Source of the DNA: Phycisphaerae bacterium
GTDB taxonomy: Bacteria; Planctomycetota; Phycisphaerae; Phycisphaerales; Phycisphaeraceae
Direction of reading: 5' to 3'
DNA length: 64,000 nt
Assembly: GCA_030432595.1 (NCBI GenBank)
Contig: JAUIGU010000001.1
Location: 248,001 to 312,000 of the forward strand
Shown here: piece after piece, positions 10,877-19,458 of the stretch
Layout: every line of letters starts with the position of its first letter
Numbering within the stretch: the stretch's first letter is position 1
Position numbers and translations under genes: made by a program
The notes under the pieces: generated by a model
What the model was told of the DNA's origin: nothing
The model's database searches: none
What the model saw: the letters and a program-made list of their open reading frames with translations, nothing else

Positions 10877-11869
10877 CTAACGCGGCGCCCCGAGGATCGG
10901 GCGCAGGCGCTGCTCGTGCGTATCCAGAAGGTGCTGCGCCCCGGAGCGGTCTACGCCCCGGGCCGCCATGACCAACGCGAGTTTCACCCGGCCATCGGCG
11001 TCGTCGAGCAGGTCCAGCGCGGCGTCGCGGTTCAGGTCGCTCTGCGAGACAATGATCCGCGCCGCGCGGTCGCGGAGTTTCGCGTTGCTGGCCTTGAGGT
11101 CGATCATGAGGTTGCCCCAGACCTTGCCCAGCCGGACCATCGCGACGGTCGAGATCATGTTGAGCGCGAGCTTCGTGGCCGTGCCGGACTTCATGCGCGT
11201 CGAACCGGTCACCACCTCGGGCCCAACGAGCAGCTCGATCGCGTTGTCGACGTGGATGTCGCGGGCCTGCGGCACGCCGTCGAGCGCGACGCAGCAGATC
11301 ATCGCCGTACCGGCCCCGCGCTTCTTTGCGTAGTCGATCGCGCCCCAGACGTACGGCGTGGTGCCGCCGGCCGCGATGCCCACGAGCGTGTCGTCCGCAT
11401 CCAGCCCGAGCGGTTCGAGTGCGGAAACAGCGCCTTCCGGGTCGTCCTCCTTGCCCTCAGAGCTGACGCGCAGCGCCGAGTCGCCGCCGGCAATGATGCC
11501 GACCACGCGGTCGGGGTCGGCGTGAAACGTCGGCGGGATCTCCGACGCGTCGAGCACGCCCAGCCGGCCCGACGTGCCGGCGCCGACGTAAATCAGGCGG
11601 CCGCCCTTCTGCATCCCCTTCACCACGCGCTCGACGAGCGCCGTCAGCGCCGGGACCGCCCGCCCCACCGCCGCGGGGACTTCCGCGTCCTGTGCGTTGA
11701 TCAGGCGCAGCGCTTCTTCGACCGTGCAGTCGTCCAGCGCCCGCGTCGCCTCATTGCGCTGCTCGGTCAGCAGGTGCCCGCGGTCGGTTGAGATTGCCGA
11801 TCGGGGATTGCCGAGTGCCGATCGATTCCGGCCACCGCTGCCGCGCTGCGCAGATGCTTCATTCGACAT
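10877..11869 (-). CDS. murQ: N-acetylmuramic acid 6-phosphate etherase
   Basis: 330 residues. Cleaves the lactyl ether of MurNAc-6-phosphate to give GlcNAc-6-phosphate in peptidoglycan recycling. Family signatures: LLTEQRNEAT near the N-terminus, the SIS-domain phosphate loop YVGAGTSGRLGVLDASE, GIIAGGDSALR, LVGIAAGGTTPYV, and GPEVVTGSTRMKSGTATKLA, typical of MurQ. About 30 N-terminal residues before ISTDRGHLLTE are poorly conserved, so the true start could be further in. It follows anmK by 27 bases on the same strand, forming an AnmK (kinase) to MurQ (etherase) pair. Confidence 0.95.
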   Translation of the reverse strand: MSNEASAQRGSGGRNRSALGNPRSAISTDRGHLLTEQRNEATRALDDCTVEEALRLINAQDAEVPAAVGRAVPALTALVERVVKGMQKGGRLIYVGAGTSGRLGVLDASEIPPTFHADPDRVVGIIAGGDSALRVSSEGKEDDPEGAVSALEPLGLDADDTLVGIAAGGTTPYVWGAIDYAKKRGAGTAMICCVALDGVPQARDIHVDNAIELLVGPEVVTGSTRMKSGTATKLALNMISTVAMVRLGKVWGNLMIDLKASNAKLRDRAARIIVSQSDLNRDAALDLLDDADGRVKLALVMAARGVDRSGAQHLLDTHEQRLRPILGAPR

Positions 11870-11896
11870 TTGGCAATCCTCAATCGACTTTCCCGA

Positions 11897-13024
11897 TCAC
11901 GGGTACACCCACATCCCCGCCCGGCCCGGCTTCTGCGCGCCCGTAATCTGCGTCAGCGACACCGCCACCCCGTCCTGCGACAACGCGCCCAGCACCGCGA
12001 ACCCCGCGGGCTCGCGCGCCTCGCACGGCACGCCCAGGTCGTCGGAAAGCACCACGCGGTCGAACGGCGCAAGGTCCGCGATCCGCTTGGCCAGCACAGG
12101 GTTCCGCGCGCCGCCGCCGGCGAGGATCATCTCATCCGCCTCGGGCGCAGCGACCGATGCGACCAGCGTCGCCACCGCCTCGACCGCACTGGCGACCATG
12201 TCTTCCTTGCTCATCTTCGGCTTAAGCTCGGCGACCAGCCGGTCCAGCCATTGTTCGGGGAAGTCTTCCCGCCCCAGCGAGTGGTGGCCTTCGCCGAACA
12301 GCGCCGGGTGATTGTCCAAACGGTTGATGATGTCGTCGTGCACCGTGCCCGACGCGGCGATCTTGCCGTCCTCGTCATACTGCTTGCCCGGGAACAGCCG
12401 GCGTACGACACCGTCGATCAGGATGTTGCTGGGGCCGATGTCGCCCCCGGTGATCTTCTCGACCGGGCGGTCCGGCGGCAGCGAGGTCACGTTCGCGATC
12501 CCGCCGAGGTTGACGATCAGCCGGTGCTTCTTGGGGTCGCGGAACATGACCCAGTCCGCGATCGGCGTGATCGGCGCGCCCTCGCCCCCGGCCACGAGGT
12601 CCGCCTGACGCAGGTTGAAACACACCGGCACGCGCAGCGCCCGCACGCACGGCATCGGGTCGTACAACTGCCAACTGATCCCGTCCTCGGGGGCGTGCCA
12701 GATCGTCTGCCCGTGCGCCACGCACAGGTCCACCGCCGCGCCTTGGGGCAGGAACCGCTCGACACACTCCACGCACGCGTCGGCGTACAACTGCCCCAGC
12801 GACCGCGAACACAGCGAGAACGTCACCCCCGGGTGCGCATCGCCCGCCGCGAACGACCGCAGCTCTTCTTCCAGGTCGCCCAGGCTCCGGCTGACCATCC
12901 CGACGTACCTGGCGGTCATGTCGAGCCCGACGCCGTCCACGCGGACCATCGCCACGTCCAGGCCGTCCAGCGAGGTCCCCGTCATGCACCCCAGGATGTA
13001 ACGCGTCACGTCGGAAGCAGGCAT
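11897..13024 (-). CDS. anmK: Anhydro-N-acetylmuramic acid kinase
   Basis: 375 residues. Hydrolyses and phosphorylates 1,6-anhydroMurNAc to MurNAc-6-phosphate, the substrate of the adjacent MurQ. The ATP-binding start YILGCMTGTSLDGLDVAMV, VAHGQTIWH, LIVNLGGIANVT, GGDIGPSNILID and ILAGGGARNPVL are characteristic of AnmK. The ATG at 13024 gives MPASDVTRYILGCMTG; an upstream start would add about 31 Arg-rich residues. The pair indicates that this organism makes and recycles peptidoglycan. Confidence 0.95.
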   Translation of the reverse strand: MPASDVTRYILGCMTGTSLDGLDVAMVRVDGVGLDMTARYVGMVSRSLGDLEEELRSFAAGDAHPGVTFSLCSRSLGQLYADACVECVERFLPQGAAVDLCVAHGQTIWHAPEDGISWQLYDPMPCVRALRVPVCFNLRQADLVAGGEGAPITPIADWVMFRDPKKHRLIVNLGGIANVTSLPPDRPVEKITGGDIGPSNILIDGVVRRLFPGKQYDEDGKIAASGTVHDDIINRLDNHPALFGEGHHSLGREDFPEQWLDRLVAELKPKMSKEDMVASAVEAVATLVASVAAPEADEMILAGGGARNPVLAKRIADLAPFDRVVLSDDLGVPCEAREPAGFAVLGALSQDGVAVSLTQITGAQKPGRAGMWVYP

Positions 13025-13131
13025 CGCCGCAGCATACCGCCCCGCCGCCCGGCGTACACCGCGATTTGCCTCGACGCGCCGCGTACGCCAAGCTCTGCGG
13101 CGAACCCGCTGCGCCACCCTTCATAGCCGCC

Positions 13132-13977
13132 ATGCCTCAACCCCTCCCGCCCGACGCCCCGAGAGAGTTCGACTTCGACGCCGACGACTACCGCGTCAAG
13201 CCCGGCAAGAAGGTCAGGCTCGACGAACGCCCCACGCGCTACCAGGGCCCGCTGGACAAGGAGCACGCCCACACGCTGCTGGCATACCAGCACCAGCGGA
13301 TGAAGGACCTGCAGGAGAAGCTCTACGCCGAGGGCAAGCAGGCGCTGCTGATCGTCTTCCAGGCCATGGACGCCGCCGGCAAGGACTCAACCGTCCGCCA
13401 CGTCTTCGCGCCGCTCGACGCCGCCGGCTGCCACGTCACCAGCTTCAAAGCCCCCAGCAAGGAAGAGCTCGCCCACGACTACCTCTGGCGCGTCCACCAG
13501 CACACGCCCCGGCGCGGCGACCTCGCCGTGTTCAACCGCTCACACTACGAAGAGGTTCTCATCGTCCGCGTCAAGGGCTGGGCGCCCGAGAAGACCTGGA
13601 AGCGCCGCTTCGACCACATGAACTGCTTCGAGCAGCTCCTGCACGACGAAGGCACGCGCGTCATCAAGTTTTACCTCCACATCTCCATGGACTACCAGAA
13701 GCAGCGCCTGCAACGCCGGCTGGACAACCCCGAGAAGCACTGGAAGTTCAACCCCGAAGACCTGCTCGAACGCGCCCACTGGGACGACTACATGCACGCG
13801 TTCGAGGACGTGTTCGAGAAGTGCTCGACCAAGGATGCGCCGTGGTACATCATCCCTGCCGAGCGCCGCTGGTACCGCAACCTGGCCGTCGCCCGCATCG
13901 TCGCCGACACGCTCGAGGACATGAACCCCAAGCTGCCCGCGCCGACGTTCGACCCAGCGACCATCACGATCGAGTAG
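13132..13977 (+). CDS. ppk2: Polyphosphate kinase 2 family protein
   Basis: 281 residues, a single-domain PPK2. These kinases use polyphosphate to phosphorylate nucleoside mono- or diphosphates. The Walker A-type loop is FQAMDAAGKDSTVRH and the Walker B region DLAVFNRSHYEEVL, with the lid segment YQKQRLQRRLDNPEKHWKF and the C-terminal WYIIPAERRWYRNLAV. The overall length and the YRVKPGKKVRLDERPT N-terminus suggest the class III-type group able to use both AMP and ADP, but class assignment needs alignment. Start ATG 13132. It is divergent from anmK. Confidence 0.92.
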   Translation: MPQPLPPDAPREFDFDADDYRVKPGKKVRLDERPTRYQGPLDKEHAHTLLAYQHQRMKDLQEKLYAEGKQALLIVFQAMDAAGKDSTVRHVFAPLDAAGCHVTSFKAPSKEELAHDYLWRVHQHTPRRGDLAVFNRSHYEEVLIVRVKGWAPEKTWKRRFDHMNCFEQLLHDEGTRVIKFYLHISMDYQKQRLQRRLDNPEKHWKFNPEDLLERAHWDDYMHAFEDVFEKCSTKDAPWYIIPAERRWYRNLAVARIVADTLEDMNPKLPAPTFDPATITIE

Positions 13978-13983
13978 GACAGA

Positions 13984-14052
13984 AACCACTGGTGAACGCG
14001 GATGAACCTGGATTAGAACGGCATCGGCGCTCATCGGTGTTCATCGGTGGTT
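13984..14052. repeat. Imperfect inverted repeat of the GGTGAACGCGGATGAAC type
   Basis: AACCACTGGTGAACGCGGAT near the left end and GTTCATCGGTGGTT at the right end pair imperfectly. The sequence resembles a motif seen repeatedly in planctomycete intergenic regions (from memory). It fills the gap between ppk2 and parE. Confidence 0.45.
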
Positions 14053-14084
14053 CCCGATAAGATGTCTCGGCACGGAAGCCACCC

Positions 14085-16001
14085 ATGACCGCCGCCCGCA
14101 GCTACACCGCCAAAGACATCACTGCCCTGGAGGGGCTCGACCCGGTCCGCAAACGCCCCGGCATGTACATCGGCGGCGTCGACGAACGCGGCCTGCACCA
14201 CCTCTGCTGGGAGATCCTCGACAACGCCGTCGACGAGGCCATGAACGGCCACGCCAGCGAGATCACCCTCACCCTCCACCCCGGCCGCGAACAGATCACC
14301 GTCTCCGACAACGGCCGCGGCATCCCCGTCGACAAGCACCCCAAAACCAAAAAACCCGCGCTGGAGATGGTCCTCACCGAGCTCCACGCCGGCGGTAAGT
14401 TCGAGGGCCAGAACTACAAGACCTCCGGCGGCCTGCACGGCGTCGGCGCGTCCGTCGTCAACGCGCTCTCCAAGTCCCTCACCGCCACGGTCAAACGCGA
14501 CGGCGGCGAGTACCGCATGGAGTTCAAACGCGGCAAACCCACCACGAAACTCCTGAAAAAGAAGGGCACGGCCCGCGGCACCGGGACCACCATCACCTTC
14601 GAGCCCGACGCGACCATCTTCCCCAAGATCGAGTTCGACGCCGACACCATCCGGCAACGCCTCGAAGTCACGTCCTTCCTTCACAAGGGCGTCAAGGTCG
14701 TGTTCGTCAACGACGACGCCAAGACCCGCGAGACGTTCCAGCATGAAAACGGCATCGCGGATTACCTCAACGCGGTGATCAAGCAGCGCAGCACCCGCCC
14801 GATCCACGACGCCGACTTCGCGCTCGAACGTGACAACGGCGTGCGGATGGAGATGTGCTTCCGCTGGACCGAGTCCACCGACGAGCACGTCCGCAGCTAC
14901 GTCAACGGCATCCCCACCGGATCGGGCGGGTCGCACGAATCAGGCTTCCGCGCCGGCTTAAACAAGGCCGTCCGCAACTTCATCGACACGCACAAGCTCA
15001 CGCCGCGCGGCGTGAAGATCACGCCGGACGACATCCGCGAGGGCGTGGTCGCGATCCTCTCCGTGTTTGTCCCCGACCCGCAGTTCCAGGGGCAGACCAA
15101 GGACCGCCTCAACAACCCCGAGGTCCAGCCGACGATCGATAACGCGCTGCGCCCCGCGCTCGAGCAGTGGCTCAACGAGAACCGCAGCGTCGCCGAGACC
15201 ATCGTCGCCCGCATCGTCGCCGCCGCCCGGGCCCGCGCCGCCTCCCGCGCCGCCGCCGACGCGATCACCCGCAAAACCGTCACCAGCAGCAACCGTCTCA
15301 CGCTACCCGGCAAGCTCAGCGACTGCACCGCCCCCGGAAGACATGACTCTGAGTTGTTCATCGTCGAAGGCGACTCGGCGGGCGGCAGCGCGAAGCAAGG
15401 CCGAGACCGCGTCACCCAGGCGATCCTGCCCCTGCGCGGCAAGGTGCTCAACACCGAGTCCACTGCACTCACGAAAGTCCTGAGCAACAAGGAGCTCTCG
15501 GACCTGGTCACCGCGTTGGGCTGCGGCATCGGCAAGCACTTCGACCCCGGTAAGCTGCGCTACCAGCGTGTCATCCTCCTCGCCGACGCCGACTCCGACG
15601 GGCACCACATCACGACGCTGTTGCTGACGTTCTTCTTTCGCCACCTCCGCCCGCTCATCGAGGACGGGCACGTCTTCATTGCCGTACCGCCGCTCTACCG
15701 CGTCGAGGTCGGCAAGGAGAAGTTCTACGCCGCGGACGAAGCCGACCGGCAGCGCATCCTTGCCGAGGTCAACGGCCGGGCGAAGCCGGAGATCACGCGC
15801 TTCAAGGGCCTGGGCGAGATGATGGCCAAGGACCTGTGGGACACCACGCTCAACCCCGCCACCCGCCGGCTGCTGCGCGTCGAGATCACCGACGCCCTCG
15901 CCGCCGACACCGTGATGAACGAGCTGATGGGCAAAGACCCGTCCGCCCGCTTCCGCTTCATCATGGACCGCGCGGAAGACGCAGAGGAGCTTGACGTGTG
16001 A
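14085..16001 (+). CDS. parE: Type IIA DNA topoisomerase subunit B (ParE/GyrB family)
   Basis: 638 residues, the length of ParE or of GyrB without its large TOPRIM insertion. The GHKL ATPase is complete: RKRPGMYIGG, EILDNAVDEAMNGHA, DNGRGIP, GGLHGVGASVVNALS. The transducer Lys is in the QTKDRLNNPEV segment. The TOPRIM domain shows LFIVEGDSAGGSAKQGRDR and ILLADADSDGHHITTLLL, and the end has RFKGLGEMMAKDLWDTT. It should form the ATPase half of topoisomerase IV or gyrase; the A subunit is not in the window. The DADSDGHH motif differs from the usual DADVDGAH, but the acidic triad is intact. Start ATG 14085. Confidence 0.9.
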   Translation: MTAARSYTAKDITALEGLDPVRKRPGMYIGGVDERGLHHLCWEILDNAVDEAMNGHASEITLTLHPGREQITVSDNGRGIPVDKHPKTKKPALEMVLTELHAGGKFEGQNYKTSGGLHGVGASVVNALSKSLTATVKRDGGEYRMEFKRGKPTTKLLKKKGTARGTGTTITFEPDATIFPKIEFDADTIRQRLEVTSFLHKGVKVVFVNDDAKTRETFQHENGIADYLNAVIKQRSTRPIHDADFALERDNGVRMEMCFRWTESTDEHVRSYVNGIPTGSGGSHESGFRAGLNKAVRNFIDTHKLTPRGVKITPDDIREGVVAILSVFVPDPQFQGQTKDRLNNPEVQPTIDNALRPALEQWLNENRSVAETIVARIVAAARARAASRAAADAITRKTVTSSNRLTLPGKLSDCTAPGRHDSELFIVEGDSAGGSAKQGRDRVTQAILPLRGKVLNTESTALTKVLSNKELSDLVTALGCGIGKHFDPGKLRYQRVILLADADSDGHHITTLLLTFFFRHLRPLIEDGHVFIAVPPLYRVEVGKEKFYAADEADRQRILAEVNGRAKPEITRFKGLGEMMAKDLWDTTLNPATRRLLRVEITDALAADTVMNELMGKDPSARFRFIMDRAEDAEELDV

Positions 16002-16020
16002 TTTCGTTTCCGCGGACGGC

Positions 16021-17247
16021 TTAGCCGCTCGCAACCGTGCCGACCGTGAAGATCGGCAGCAGCAGCGCGATGGCGACGAAGCCGATGATGATGCCCATCG
16101 CGGCGGTCATCAACGGCTCGATCATGTTGGTCGTGGTCTTGACCTGCTCGTCGAACTCGCTCTCGGTGAACGTCGCGATCTTGTCCATCGTCTTGCCCAA
16201 CCGGCCGCCCTTCTCGCCGGCGTAGATCATCTGCGCGACGGCCCGGGGGATCAGCGGGCTCTCGAACATGCCGTCCGACAACTGCCCACCGCGCTGGAGC
16301 CGTTCGTCCAGGTCGTCCCAGAGGTCCTGGTACCACGCGTTGACCGTGACCTCGCGGGCGGTCTGGATCATGTCGAGGATGGGCACGCCCGCCTCGATCA
16401 TCGTGCCCATCGTTCGCATCGACCGCGTGAGGTAGAGCTTCCGGAACAGCTCGCCGAGGATCGGGGCCTTGAGCTTGGCACCGTCGATCACGCGCCGCCC
16501 GCGCTCGGTCTTGCCGGCGTAGATGTACCCGCCCACCGCCGCGACCAACCCGGCGATCCAGTAGTACCAGTGGTGCGCCAGCGCGTCGGAGAGAAAGATC
16601 AGCAGCTTCGTCGGTGCCGGCAGCGCCGCGCCGCGCTGGGCGAAGATCTGCGTGAACTTAGGCAGCACCCAGACCAATAGCGCAACCGTGACCAGCGTGA
16701 TCATCACCAGCAACACCACGGGGTACGTCAGCGCGCCCTTGATCTTGCGGGTGGTTTGCTGTTCCTTGGTGAGGTAGCCGCTGATGCGTTCGAGCATCGT
16801 GCCCATCGTGCCCGAAAGCTCCGACGCGGCGACCAGCGACACCATGATCGGCGGGAACGTCTTGGGGTGGGCCCGCAGCGCCGAAGACAACTCGCCACCG
16901 CCCTGAACCCGCTCGGACACGTCCTGGAGCACCTCGGCAAACGCCGCGTTGGCGCACTGCTCGACCGCGCACTCGAGCGCTTCGGACAGCGGCACGCCCG
17001 TCTCGACCATCGCCGAGAGCTGGTGCGCAAACGTGATCACGTCGTCGCGCTTGATCCGGCCGTCGGCGCGGCGTTTGTGGCCGCCCTCGGCCTTGTGCGC
17101 CTCGCGCTCGGAGACCTCGTCCATGTTGACGACGAACTTGCCTTCGCCGCGCAACATCGCGCCGGCCTCGGCGACGGTCGCGGCGCGAACCATCCCGGCG
17201 ATCAACTCACCGCGGGCGTCTCGGGCTTTGTAACGAAAGGTGGCCAT
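16021..17247 (-). CDS. gspF: Type II secretion/type IV pilus inner-membrane platform protein (GspF/PilC)
   Basis: 408 residues. Begins FRYKARDARGELIAGMV, the standard GspF/PilC N-terminus, and contains two T2SSF repeats: the first around FAHQLSAMVETGVPLSEAL and the second around LTRSMRTMGTMIEAGVPILD. Three membrane helices are visible (VVLLVMITLVTVALLVWVL, a central WYYWIAGLVAAVGGYI, and a C-terminal MGIIIGFVAIALLLPIF). It anchors the motor ATPase and pushes pilin subunits. The gene starts 18 bases after the ATPase gene and ends the long minus-strand locus; parE converges on it with a 19-base gap. Confidence 0.95.
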   Translation of the reverse strand: MATFRYKARDARGELIAGMVRAATVAEAGAMLRGEGKFVVNMDEVSEREAHKAEGGHKRRADGRIKRDDVITFAHQLSAMVETGVPLSEALECAVEQCANAAFAEVLQDVSERVQGGGELSSALRAHPKTFPPIMVSLVAASELSGTMGTMLERISGYLTKEQQTTRKIKGALTYPVVLLVMITLVTVALLVWVLPKFTQIFAQRGAALPAPTKLLIFLSDALAHHWYYWIAGLVAAVGGYIYAGKTERGRRVIDGAKLKAPILGELFRKLYLTRSMRTMGTMIEAGVPILDMIQTAREVTVNAWYQDLWDDLDERLQRGGQLSDGMFESPLIPRAVAQMIYAGEKGGRLGKTMDKIATFTESEFDEQVKTTTNMIEPLMTAAMGIIIGFVAIALLLPIFTVGTVASG

Positions 17248-17265
17248 GGTCCTGCGTTCAGCACA

Positions 17266-19020
17266 TCACGCGGCGGTCGCGCGGAAGAGTTCTTCGAGGC
17301 TCGTCAGACCCGCGGCAACCTTCTCGATGCCGTCTTTGCGGAGCGACGTGAAGTTCCCGCTGGCCTCGGCGAGCCGACGGACCTCCTGCAGTGAGGCACC
17401 GCGCGAGATCGCGTCGAGCATCTCGTCGTCGGGCACGAGCAACTCGAAAATGCCGATGCGCCCGGCATACCCGGAGTTGCGGCACTTCGCGCAGCCGGCG
17501 CCCTGATAAACGGTCTCGACCTTCCGCCCCGCGCCGCCGAGTTGGTCGAGCATGCGCCGTGTCTGCGGAGTGAGTTCCGCGGGCTCCTTGCAGCTCGTGC
17601 ATATCTTGCGGACCAGCCGCTGAGCGAGCACGCCGCGGATCGCCGCGGCGACGAGGTATGGTTCGACGCCGATGTTGAACAGCCGTGTCACCGCCGAGGG
17701 CGAGTCGTTGGTGTGCAGCGTCGAGAACACAAGGTGCCCGGTGAGCGCCGCCTGGATGCCGATGCGGGCGGTCTCCTGGTCGCGCATCTCGCCGATCATG
17801 ATCACGTCCGGGTCCTGCCGCAGCAGCGAGCGTAGCGCCCCGGCGAACGTGAAGCCGGCCTTGTCGTTGACCTGGAACTGGTTGATGCCGACGATGTTGT
17901 TCTCGACGGGGTCCTCGACGGTGCAGATATTGATGGCGTCGTTGCTGATCTCGTTGAGCGTGGCGTAGAGCGTGGTCGATTTGCCCGAGCCCGTGGGCCC
18001 GGTCACCAGGAACACGCCGTTGGGTTGGTTGACCACCTGCCGGAACGTTTCGAGCATCTCGAAGGAGAAGCCGATCTTCTCGAGCCGGGCGAGCGCGCTG
18101 CGGGTATCGACGATGCGCATCACGACCTTCTCGCCGAACTTGCCGGGGCAGGTGCTGACGCGCAGGTCGATCTGGGCGTTCTGGATCTTGATGGTGATGC
18201 CGCCGTCCTGGGGCACGCGGCGTTCGGAGATGTCCATGCCCGCCATGATCTTGATACGCGACACGATGGCGGCGTGCATGGCGTACGGCGGGGCGACCTT
18301 CTCGTACAGCCGGCCGTCCACGCGGTAGCGCACGCGGAGCCGGCCCTCGTCGGGCTCGACGTGGATGTCCGACGCCCCGTCCTTGACCGCGCCGTAGATC
18401 ACAAAGTTGACGAGTTTGATGACCGGCGAGGCGTCGGCGGCGTTCTCGGCGTCGCCGATGTCGACGATCTCCTTCTCGACCACCGAAACGTCGCCCGCGG
18501 CACCCTCGTCCATCACGTCGTCGATGACAAAGACGTTGCCGTCCGGCAGGAACGCCGCCAGCGTGTCGCTGAGGTGTTGCGGTGTGGTCGCAACGATCTG
18601 CACGACCTTGTTCGTGAGCCGCTCGATCTCTTCGATCACGAAGACGTTCGACGGCTCGGTCACCGCGACCGTCAGCTTGTTGTCGATGCAGAACAGCGGG
18701 AGGACCTTGTTCTTCTCCGCGAACTCGCGCGGGACCATCTCGACGGCCTTGGGGTCGGCCAGCCGCGGGTTGAGCTGCGCGAAAGGCACCCCGTACGCGT
18801 CGGCCAGCGAGGCCATCACCTGGTCCTGGGTGACGAAGCCCAGCTCGATGAGGATCTCGCCCAGCAGCTTCTTCGCGCCGGTCTGCTTCTTCTGATAGTC
18901 GAGCGCCTGGGCAACCTGCTGCTCGGTGATCAAACCGCGCTCGACGAGCACGTCGCCCACGCGCAGCGGCGTGCCTGGGCGAACGGTCGTGGTCGTTTTG
19001 GAGTCGGGGCCGCTGAACAA
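17266..19020 (-). CDS. gspE: Assembly ATPase GspE/PilB
   Basis: 584 residues. An N-terminal MshEN-type domain (LRVGDVLVERGLITEQQVAQ, residues about 20-160) precedes the ATPase: Walker A GPTGSGKST, Asp box CTVEDPVE, Walker B VIMIGEMRDQET, His box LVFSTLHTND. A zinc-binding CTSC...CAKC module lies near the C-terminus, typical of PilB/GspE extension ATPases and not of retraction ATPases. Start is TTG at 19020, preceded by GAGG six bases upstream that overlaps the stop codon of the STAS gene, so translation is probably coupled to it. Confidence 0.95.
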   Translation of the reverse strand: MFSGPDSKTTTTVRPGTPLRVGDVLVERGLITEQQVAQALDYQKKQTGAKKLLGEILIELGFVTQDQVMASLADAYGVPFAQLNPRLADPKAVEMVPREFAEKNKVLPLFCIDNKLTVAVTEPSNVFVIEEIERLTNKVVQIVATTPQHLSDTLAAFLPDGNVFVIDDVMDEGAAGDVSVVEKEIVDIGDAENAADASPVIKLVNFVIYGAVKDGASDIHVEPDEGRLRVRYRVDGRLYEKVAPPYAMHAAIVSRIKIMAGMDISERRVPQDGGITIKIQNAQIDLRVSTCPGKFGEKVVMRIVDTRSALARLEKIGFSFEMLETFRQVVNQPNGVFLVTGPTGSGKSTTLYATLNEISNDAINICTVEDPVENNIVGINQFQVNDKAGFTFAGALRSLLRQDPDVIMIGEMRDQETARIGIQAALTGHLVFSTLHTNDSPSAVTRLFNIGVEPYLVAAAIRGVLAQRLVRKICTSCKEPAELTPQTRRMLDQLGGAGRKVETVYQGAGCAKCRNSGYAGRIGIFELLVPDDEMLDAISRGASLQEVRRLAEASGNFTSLRKDGIEKVAAGLTSLEELFRATAA

Positions 19021-19024
19021 AGGG

Positions 19025-19363
19025 TTACCTCAGGCTCTGGATGGCGGTATCGACGTCCTCGTGGCAATCGAAGCGCGACGCGAGCCGGGTCAGTCGCAGG
19101 ACCTCGGCCACGGACTCCCGCAGCGCGGCCAGCCGCACCTGCCCGAGCTTCTCGGCGCAGGCGTCCTGCAGCCAAAGCAGGGACTCGAGCGCCTGGGAGT
19201 CGATCCCCTCGACGTCGGTCATGTCCAGCACGACGTCGCGGATGCGTTCGTCCAGCCGGCCCTGCGCTTCCGTTCGGAACGCGTCCGCCGACTCTTCGCC
19301 GGCGAAGTCGCCCTTGAGCGTGAAGACGCTGAGCTGGTCGTAGTTTTCGTGAGTGAGTTTCAC
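19025..19363 (-). CDS. STAS-domain protein (anti-sigma factor antagonist-like)
   Basis: 112 residues. The fold signature is VVLDMTDVEGIDSQALESLL, with Ser at the position that is phosphorylated in SpoIIAA-type proteins, preceded by LSVFTLKGDFAGEESADAF. It may be the binding partner of a kinase, anti-sigma factor or phosphatase; here it sits between the HD-GYP gene and the motor ATPase gene, so a role in controlling secretion is likely. GTG 19363 is chosen (KLTHENYDQL, GGAGGG ten bases upstream); a longer version from 19408 is possible but adds a charged, unlikely N-terminus. Confidence 0.8.
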   Translation of the reverse strand: MKLTHENYDQLSVFTLKGDFAGEESADAFRTEAQGRLDERIRDVVLDMTDVEGIDSQALESLLWLQDACAEKLGQVRLAALRESVAEVLRLTRLASRFDCHEDVDTAIQSLR

Positions 19364-19458
19364 GGCTTGACGTCCCTCCGAGCGGCGCACACCCGCCCCC
19401 TTCCGCATCGACGCGGCCGCGGGGGTGCTTGAGCGGTCGGCGTTATCGGCCGGCGCAG

